Shown: one piece after another, positions 58,362 to 64,000 of the stretch | Layout: each line of letters begins with the position of its first letter | Numbering within the stretch: the first letter of the stretch is position 1 | Source of the DNA: Terrilactibacillus sp. S3-3 | GTDB lineage: Bacteria; Bacillota; Bacilli; Bacillales; Sporolactobacillaceae | DNA length: 64,000 bases | NCBI GenBank assembly: GCA_030437565.1 | Contig: CP129291.1 | Span: 2,170,001-2,234,000 of the forward strand | Reading direction: 5' to 3' | Made by a program: the position numbers and the translations under genes | Notes under the pieces: model-generated | Databases searched by the model: none | What the model was told of the DNA's origin: nothing | What the model saw: the letters and a program-made list of their open reading frames with translations, nothing else

Positions 58362-58390
58362 ATCATACCATAATGCCAAGGTCAGTGCAA
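58362..58390 (-). promoter_or_regulatory. Sigma-A promoter of rplS
   Basis: Minus strand: TTGCAC at 58385-58390, 17-base spacer, TATGAT at 58362-58367. It lies at the downstream edge of the inserted island and lets rplS be expressed independently of trmD. Confidence 0.75.
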
Positions 58391-58397
58391 GGCTGAG

Positions 58398-59182
58398 TCA
58401 GGCCCGGTATGTGCCAAGTTCTGCTCGGGGTCTCATATAGGACAAGGTTTGAGAGATCCTCAAAATGTACCCTCTTGACGGCTGTTGCGTTTTGCCAAAC
58501 TGAAAAAAACCATCGAAGTAACATAAGTGTATCGGACGCTTTTGTTTCCGGATTGCAGAGATTACTAATGCATCTTCAGTAGCGCAGGCATTGGGATCAG
58601 GGAAAGTACCATGAATCATATCATCAATGAAAAATGCATTATGAATAAATTCATGATATAGTTGTTCTCCTATATCCACTATATTCCAGTTTTTAATAGG
58701 ATTAAGCCAAATAACCCCAATTAGTCTGGATACCGATCCTCCTCCGAATCCCCTAACTTTAAATGAAAAAATGGTTCCTATTAATGTATTGAATAAATAG
58801 TAGAAGTCAGGAAAAAACGTTTTTAGCAATTTGAAACTTTTTTCTAAAGAATCTGTTATTTCGATTTGTGAGTTTGGCTTAAAAATATGCTTATTATTTT
58901 CAACATCTTTACTATCAACCATTTTAGATTTTATTAATTGATTGATTAATTCATCATTATCAAACTCTATTATTATATTTTTATTGCTATATGGGATATT
59001 TGTTTTTTGTAATGCACTTAATGCCTCAAATAAATATTGCTTTCTATTTGAATTATTGATATTGAGAGAGTAATCTTTGTTGTAAAATTTAATTAAGCTA
59101 TCAATATTTGAAATTATAGTTTTGAATTTAAGAATGGTAAATCTATATTTACAGTTTGTTCTTCAGCCATGCTCTTTGCCAT
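58398..59182 (-). CDS. HExxH-motif protein, candidate RiPP-type peptide-modifying enzyme (frameshifted)
   Basis: Not a normal member of this locus. A strong AAAGGAGG box precedes ATG 59180-59182, opening MAKSMAEEQTVNIDLPFLNS; the frame then stops after 22 codons but one extra A near 59117-59120 joins it to a long frame. The protein has an AT-rich N-terminal helical part, GFGGGSVSRLIGVIWLNP, the zinc motif YHEFIHNAFFIDD, and RKQKRPIHLCYFDGFF near the end. HExxH followed by R-x-x-P-x-H is the layout of putative alpha-ketoglutarate/HExxH peptide hydroxylases of RiPP clusters. A T7 run at about 58500-58506 may cause a second break, moving the stop to about 58362. Family assignment is from memory and moderate. 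Confidence 0.55.
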
Positions 59183-59207
59183 TTCGCTTCCTCCTTTAAA
59201 AATTAGT

Positions 59208-59240
59208 AGATCGTGCAGTGGTTAAATAACTGCACGATCT
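59208..59240 (-). terminator. 12-base perfect stem-loop after the transposase fragment
   Basis: AGATCGTGCAGT and its complement flank a 9-base loop, followed on the minus strand by TACTAATTTTT. It begins 5 bases after the stop of the fragment and 26 bases before the HExxH start, so it can end the transposase transcript. Confidence 0.7.
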
Positions 59241-59245
59241 GTTCA

Positions 59246-59482
59246 CTAACGTTTTTTATTCGTACTCTTCGCTGGGTGACACCGTGTCCGCCGCTTATGA
59301 TGGGCGAGCTCAGCCCGTGTAGGTGAGTACTCGCCATTGCATGGATTGCGTCTCAATTCTCGGCTGATGGTAGCTGGAGAGCGCCCTAATTGAGTAGCAA
59401 TAGTTCGAATCGATTGGCCTAAAACTAAACTTTTGAGTATGATTTCGCGTTCATATGGATTAAGATGGTGGTAGTAGCTCAT
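59246..59482 (-). pseudogene. IS30-family transposase, N-terminal fragment
   Basis: 78 residues with the HTH_38 DNA-binding domain of IS30 transposases: HHLNPYEREIILKSLVLGQS, IRTIATQLGRSPATISRELR, then YSPTRAELAHHKRRTRC. A complete enzyme has over 300 residues with a DDE catalytic core, none of which is seen downstream. It stops cleanly and is followed at once by a terminator hairpin. Confidence 0.85.
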
Positions 59483-59620
59483 AGTTAGATTCTCCTGTCT
59501 TCAGTAGTTTCTCGCAAATCCTAATGTACAGGAAAAACTCAACTGTGAGCCCTTTTATTTATTAAGTGTTGCACATGTAAATTGAACGGTTCACCGTGCG
59601 CTTACCTGTCCGGCTAACCT

Positions 59621-60368
59621 TTATTTCCTGTCTTTTTCCTGTTCAAATTCAGCGATCCACGCTTTCTCCTCATCGGTAAAATGCCTGCCTGCCAGCAGAT
59701 CAGGACGGCGGAGAAACGTGCGCCGCAGGGATTCTTTATGGCGCCACTCGGCAATTAACTCATGATTGCCGGAGGTCAGCGTCGCCGGCACACTCATCCC
59801 CCTGAAATTCGCCGGGCGGGTATAATGGGGGTGTTCAAGCAGGCCATCGGAGAAAGAATCCGTTACGGCCGATGTTTCATTGCCGAGCACGCCCGGCAGC
59901 AGGCGGACGATAGCGTCGACCATGACCATTGAAGCGAGTTCGCCTCCGGTGAGCACAAAGTCGCCGATTGAATATTCATCGGTCGCCACCGCTTCGATAA
60001 TCCGCTCGTCAAAGCCCTCATAGTGGCCGCAAATAAAAATCAGGTGATCTGCCTTGGCCAATTGTTCGGCATCCTGTTGTTTGAACGGCTTGCCCTGAGG
60101 CGACGTCAGAATGATCCGGGCGCCGAGTCCACTTCTGAGCGGATATGGTCGACGGCGTCAAAAAAATCGGCTGCGGCATCAGCACCATGCCGGCACCGCC
60201 GCCGAACGGATAATCGTCTACTTTGCGGTGTTTGTTCTCCGTGAAGTCGCGAAAATCGGTGAGGTGATAAGAAACAATATCATTTTCCGCCGCTTTGCCT
60301 AGAATCGATTCACCCAGCACACCCGAGAACATTCCGGGAAACAAGGTCAGAATGTCAATCCTCATCAT
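59621..60368 (-). CDS. trmD: tRNA (guanine-37 N1)-methyltransferase TrmD (two frameshifts)
   Basis: Methylates G37 of tRNAs using SAM and prevents +1 frameshifting. SPOUT knot motifs: [17 protein letters not shown] region ([15 protein letters not shown]), [35 protein letters not shown]. Start ATG 60366-60368. About 249 residues. Breaks: the run of 7 at 60160-60166, where IFDAVDHI fits two bases fewer, and a missing C near 60117. Overlaps the rimM end. Confidence 0.95.
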
Positions 60369-60879
60369 CGATCAGCCCCGGAATCACATGGACAACGATC
60401 CGTTTTTCTGCGCTGTCCACTTTTTTCACAACATCGCTAATAACAGGCAGGAGCAGATCTTTGCTGCCGGTTTTAACCACCCAGACATCGTTTGCGCCCG
60501 GTGATAAAATCTCCTTAATTTTGCCAAGATGTTTTCCTGTATCTGTATAAACATCGGCACCAATGATTTCATGATAATAATAGGCATCTTCCTCAAGTTC
60601 GGACAACTGTTCCTTTGCCACATAGAGAGAAAGGCCCTTAAAACGTTCGACGTCATTAATCGAGGGGTGATCGTTGAAAGACAATAAATCAAATTGCTTA
60701 TGCCGGCGGTGCGTGTTGACAACGAGCGGCTCAAAGCTGTTTTTCTTCGCGTCGCCAACATACAGCTTCGCGCCTTTTTGGAAGCGCTCATCGGCAAAAT
60801 CCGTCTCGCTGATCACCCTTACTTCTCCGTTAATCCCGTGTGTATTGACAATCTTGCCGACATGAAACCATTCTGTCAC
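60355..60879 (-). CDS. rimM: Ribosome maturation factor RimM
   Basis: 30S maturation factor that binds uS19. Intact, 174 residues. [20 protein letters not shown] is the family signature, the PRC-barrel domain shows [20 protein letters not shown] and [20 protein letters not shown]. No ylqD-like gene lies between it and khpA, unlike B. subtilis. Confidence 0.96.
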   Translation of the reverse strand: MTEWFHVGKIVNTHGINGEVRVISETDFADERFQKGAKLYVGDAKKNSFEPLVVNTHRRHKQFDLLSFNDHPSINDVERFKGLSLYVAKEQLSELEEDAYYYHEIIGADVYTDTGKHLGKIKEILSPGANDVWVVKTGSKDLLLPVISDVVKKVDSAEKRIVVHVIPGLIDDED

Positions 60880-60956
60880 TGTTTTTGCCTCCTGTCCTCA
60901 TAGTTTTTTTTCCATTTCCGCTCCGGATCTATGTAAATAAACCGATGTAAAGCAAT

Positions 60957-60994
60957 AAAAAAAAAGAGGCGGGAAAAAAACACCCCTCCTCTTT
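60957..60994 (-). terminator. Terminator or attenuator after khpA
   Basis: Minus-strand AGAGGAGGG pairs with CCCGCCTCT (one mismatch), followed by a run of nine or more T. About 13 bases past khpA. Confidence 0.7.
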
Positions 60995-61006
60995 TCTTTG
61001 TCATCA

Positions 61007-61237
61007 CTATTCACGTATCAATAACTGAACATTCTCATGACGCGCTTTTCCGGCCGCACGGACGACCGCGCGCACCGCCTTCGCTACGCGCCCTTTTTTG
61101 CCGATGACTTTGCCCATGTCTTGTTTGTTAACGGTCAGGACATAGGTCACGCCCTCCGCATCTTCCTGTTTTGATAACTGAATATCATTGGGATAATCGA
61201 CGAGCGGTACAACAATGGCTTTGATCAATTCGTCCAT
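61007..61237 (-). CDS. khpA: RNA-binding KH-domain protein KhpA (YlqC)
   Basis: Small RNA-binding protein acting with KhpB in cell-size and sRNA control. Intact, about 76 residues. The KH GxxG loop reads QDMGKVIGKKGRVAKAVRAV. Start ATG 61235-61237 (MDELIKAIVVPLVD) behind GGAGCGG, preferred over an upstream in-frame start. Directly follows rpsP. Confidence 0.94.
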   Translation of the reverse strand: MDELIKAIVVPLVDYPNDIQLSKQEDAEGVTYVLTVNKQDMGKVIGKKGRVAKAVRAVVRAAGKARHENVQLLIRE

Positions 61238-61258
61238 TTCGATTCCGCTCCTCAACGA

Positions 61259-61536
61259 TTATTTTTGATACTTGAATTGGTGAAATTTTTCCATTAGTCC
61301 TTTTTGGGAGAACAAATTGCGCACCGTGTCCGAAGGTTGTGCACCTTTCTTCAGCCAGTCCAGTGCTTTTTCTTCATCAACGCTAAACAAAGCCGGATTC
61401 GCTACCGGATTGTAAGTGCCGATTTCTTCAATAAAACGACCGTCGCGCGGCGAACGAGAATCAGCGACAACCACCCGATAAAAAGGACGTTTTTTTTTTT
61501 TGCTCCCATGCGTTTCAGACGAATTTTAACTGCCAT
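61259..61536 (-). CDS. rpsP: Small ribosomal subunit protein bS16 (frameshifted in a 12-base tract)
   Basis: 30S protein. Start ATG 61534-61536: [14 protein letters not shown], then a run of 12 at 61490-61501 breaks the frame; the rest, [28 protein letters not shown]-type motif (EEIGTYNP) and the tail, follows in another frame. Relatives have GAKKRPFY, i.e. a run of 7. About 91 residues. Confidence 0.95.
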
Positions 61537-61622
61537 TATTAAACACCTTCCCATTTCTAATAAATTCGTTTTGCCTTGTAACGGACACCAAAGACCTGCC
61601 GCGGCATCACATAAAAGGCAAG

Positions 61623-62959
61623 TTAAAAAGATTTTTTTTTTTTTTTTCCTTTGCCCATGAACTGTTTCATCATTTTCTTCATATCTTTGAACTGCTTCAG
61701 AAGCCGGTTGACATCGGCAATCGTTGTCCCGCTTCCGGCTGCGATCCGTTTCCTGCGGCTGGCATTGATGATTTCCGGATCCGCCTTTTCCTTAGGCGTC
61801 ATCGATCGGATAATCGCCTCAACCTGATCGATTTTCTTGTCATCAATCTGCAGGTTCTTCATGCCCTTGAGCTTGCTTCCCCCCGGCATCATCGCCAGCA
61901 AATCTTCAAGCGGCCCCATTTTACGTACCTGGCCGATCTGTTCAAGAAAATCGTCCAGTGTAAAACTGAGCGTGCGCAGCTTTTTCTCCATCTCTTTGGC
62001 TTTTTCTTCATCGACATTCGCCTGCGCTTTTTCAATCAGCGACAGGACATCGCCCATTCCCAGAATACGGGAAGCCATCCGATCAGGATGAAAAGGCTCA
62101 AGTGCATCCATTTTTTCCCCCATACCGACAAACTTTAATCGGCGTCCCGGTCACGGCCCGGATGGACAGCGCGCGCGCCGCGCGCGCGTATCGCCGTCCA
62201 GCTTCGTCATGATCACACCGGTCAATTCCAGGCGATCGTTGAAGCTCTTGGCCACATTCACCGCATCCTGGCCGGTCATCGCATCGACAACAAGGAAGAT
62301 CTCATCCGGATGGCTGACCGCTTTGATTTGCTCAAGTTCTTCCATCAAATCGTCATCAATATGCAGGCGGCCGGCCGTATCGATAATGACGACATCATTA
62401 TGATCCGCTTTGGCCTGATCGATCGCCTTCTCGGCAATCTTCACTGGGCTCTCCTTGTCTCCAAGTGAGAAAACCGGCATCTTCAGCTGGCTGCCGAGCG
62501 TCTGCAGCTGCTTGATTGCAGCGGGGCGATAGACATCCGCAGCAACGAGCAGCGATTTTTTGTTGTTTTGCTTGCGAATATAATTAGCAAGCTTCCCGGC
62601 TGATGTCGTTTTCCCGGCGCCTTGGAGGCCGACGAACATCATCACAACGGTCGGCGGCTTCGCTGAGAAATTGAGCTTGGTCTGTTCGCCGCCCATCAGC
62701 TTTGTCAATTCTTCCTGGACAACTTTGATGACCTGCTGGCCGGGCGTCAGACTTTTCAGCACTTCCTGCCCGACGGCCCGTTCCTTAATGCGGCTGACAA
62801 AATCCTTAACCACTTTAAAGTTAACATCCGCTTCAAGCAAAGCAAGCCGCACTTCGCGAGCCATCTGTTTGACATCGGCTTCGGACACTTTGCCTTTGCC
62901 GCGATTTTTTTTTTTTTCATCGTCTCCTGCAATCTGTCTGCCAGACTTTCAAATGCCAT
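61623..62959 (-). CDS. ffh: Signal recognition particle protein Ffh (several frameshifts)
   Basis: SRP54 GTPase that targets nascent membrane and secreted proteins. N domain (MAFESLADRLQET), G1 VGLQGAGKTTSAGKLANYI, VAADVYRPAAIKQL, DTAGRLHIDDDLMEEL, TKLDGDTR, and the Met-rich M domain (FTLDDFLEQIGQVRKMGPLE, INASRRKRIAAGSGT). Start ATG 62957-62959. About 445 residues. Breaks: the run of 13 at 62905-62917, a GC-repeat expansion at 62169-62188, and an extra G near 62140. It ends in a run of 16 (61632-61647) that reads poly-Lys in frame. Confidence 0.95.
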
Positions 62960-62971
62960 GCTTCTCACTTC

Positions 62972-63313
62972 CTAGTCTAAGTTCTCAAGCTTGTCGATAA
63001 ACGCTTGAATAAACGGACGCTCCGGACAATCCATCGCCTGAACACGCGACTTAAATTCAGAAATCAATTTAAGCCGCGCCTGATATTTACGAAAAAGACC
63101 CAGTTTTTTTCTTCAAATGATTCGAGCATCACTTCGGCCCGCTTCAAAATTGTCGTAAACCGCCTGTCTCGTCACATCGCATTCTTCGGCAATTTCGCCC
63201 AATGAAAGGTCGTTGAGATAATAAAGATTTAAATATTCCTGTTGTTTAGGGGTGAGGAGCGACTGATAAAAAAAATCATAAAGAGCGTTCACTCTCATTA
63301 TTTTCTCAAGCAT
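62972..63313 (-). CDS. ylxM: Helix-turn-helix protein YlxM/p13 (two frameshifts)
   Basis: Putative accessory of the SRP pathway, coupled to ffh. N-terminal [43 protein letters not shown], then (in other frames) [20 protein letters not shown]. Start ATG 63311-63313 behind AAGGGG. About 113 residues. Breaks: an extra G near 63148 and the run of 7 at 63104-63110. A T8 tract (DFFYQ) is in frame but one Phe longer than relatives. Confidence 0.92.
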
Positions 63314-63324
63314 AGCAAAATCCC

Positions 63325-63352
63325 CTTGCGTAAAGGTCTTTTCCTTTACAAG
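63325..63352 (-). promoter_or_regulatory. Stem-loop in the ylxM-ffh leader
   Basis: Minus-strand CTTGTAAAGG and CCTTTACGCAAG form a hairpin whose 3' side ends in AAGGGG, the ylxM ribosome binding site. It could limit translation of ylxM. Confidence 0.45.
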
Positions 63353-63356
63353 GCTA

Positions 63357-63386
63357 ATCATATAAAAAAGCACAGGATGTTGTCAA
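63357..63386 (-). promoter_or_regulatory. Sigma-A promoter of ylxM-ffh
   Basis: Minus strand: perfect TTGACA at 63381-63386, 18-base spacer, TATGAT at 63357-63362. It lies 19 bases past the ftsY stop and 44 bases before ylxM. Confidence 0.8.
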
Positions 63387-63404
63387 GTTTTTTTCTTAAC
63401 ACCT

Positions 63405-64000
63405 TTACTTTTTATCATGCTTTTCCGGGACATTTTCCTCATCTTCTCCGTCATGAAACATACCCGAGAAAAGACCATAGACAAAGGCATCGGCGTCAAA
63501 CACCTGTAAATCATGCAATCCTTCGCCGAGCCCGACCAGTTTAACAGGAATGTTCAGCTCGCTGCGAATGGCCAGCACGATCCCGCCTTTTGCCGTCCCG
63601 TCCAGTTTTGTCAGGACGATCCCCGTTACATCCGTCGCCCTGCCGAAGTCCCGAGCCTGATTGAGCGCATTTTGTCCCGTTGTGGCATCCAAAACGAGCA
63701 GCACTTCGTGAGGAGCGCCGGGATACTCGCGGCTGATCACCCGTTTGATTTTCTCTAATTCCTTCATCAAGTTGACTTTATTTTGCAAGCGGCCGGCCGT
63801 GTCGCAGATCAGGACATCAACTTTTCTTGACCTCGCGGCGACCAGCGCATCGTAGACAACGGCGGCCGGATCGGAACCTTCCTGGTGCTTAATGACATCG
63901 ACACCGGTGCGTTTGCCCCAAACTTCCAGCTGTTCAATCGCTCCGGCCCGGAATGTATCCGCAGCCGCGAGCAGCACGTCCTTTCCCTCCTCTTTGAACT
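63405..64000 (-). CDS. ftsY: SRP receptor GTPase FtsY, C-terminal part
   Basis: Receptor that docks the SRP-ribosome complex at the membrane. The 5' end lies beyond the window; 198 residues of the NG domain remain in one open frame. Motifs: [79 protein letters not shown]. After the family end ([15 protein letters not shown]) there is a short charged tail ([13 protein letters not shown]). Confidence 0.96.
   Translation of the reverse strand, partial: FKEEGKDVLLAAADTFRAGAIEQLEVWGKRTGVDVIKHQEGSDPAAVVYDALVAARSRKVDVLICDTAGRLQNKVNLMKELEKIKRVISREYPGAPHEVLLVLDATTGQNALNQARDFGRATDVTGIVLTKLDGTAKGGIVLAIRSELNIPVKLVGLGEGLHDLQVFDADAFVYGLFSGMFHDGEDEENVPEKHDKK

Larger units (their letters stand above)
59205..59587 (-). 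mobile_element. IS30-family insertion sequence remnant
   Basis: Contains a truncated IS30-type transposase gene and, at about 59561-59586, a sequence (GTGTTGCACATGTAAATTGAA) of the kind found at IS30 family ends. The opposite end and the catalytic part of the transposase are missing. It lies 34 bases beyond the trmD stop. Confidence 0.6.

Noticed and set aside
58398..58480. Tail of the HExxH frame (TLSYMRPRAELGTYRA) as a transposase C-terminus
   Set aside because: It loosely resembles insertion-sequence text but I could not place it in a family, and a one-base change gives an alternative tail; left undecided.

Overview
This 64 kb window is a contiguous piece of a Bacillales chromosome. It follows the Bacillus subtilis order from ftsY down to nusA, and every confident gene lies on the minus strand, so biological reading order runs from high to low coordinates. 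Gene content (PolC, CodY, SigD, SwrB, SwrD, FliY, CheC, CheD, RbgA, FlhX) points to a motile, low-to-mid GC Firmicute close to Bacillaceae or Sporolactobacillaceae. I cannot name a genus.

Layout in transcription order: (1) 64000-59621: ftsY (partial), ylxM-ffh, rpsP-khpA, rimM-trmD (signal recognition, ribosome and tRNA maturation). (2) 59590-58300: an AT-rich accessory island between trmD and rplS with an IS30-type remnant and a gene for a HExxH protein resembling peptide-modifying enzymes. (3) 58274-48465: rplS, rbgA, rnhB, ylqG-ylqH, sucC-sucD, dprA, topA. (4) 48344-43697: trmFO, then hslV-hslU-codY; codV/xerC, which sits between trmFO and hslV in B. subtilis, is not found. (5) 43341-14764: the fla/che operon, flgB to swrB, about 28 kb, encoding the basal body, hook, export apparatus, C-ring, chemotaxis proteins and sigma-D. 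(6) 14621-1: rpsB-tsf, pyrH-frr-uppS-cdsA-dxr-rasP-proS, polC, rimP-nusA (partial).

The most striking property is that most genes, including essential ones (polC, proS, dxr, pyrH, rplS, rpsP, ffh, trmD, cdsA), are broken by small indels. Three kinds are visible: off-phase A/T tracts of 6-16 bases, short tandem duplications of 2-7 bases, and single-base indels in short runs. Because essential genes are hit throughout, residual sequence error is the simplest explanation, but the pattern is patterned enough to deserve a check. I annotate each such gene as one CDS across the breaks and say where they are. Family lengths and residues used for comparison are from memory of B. subtilis homologs; no search was run.
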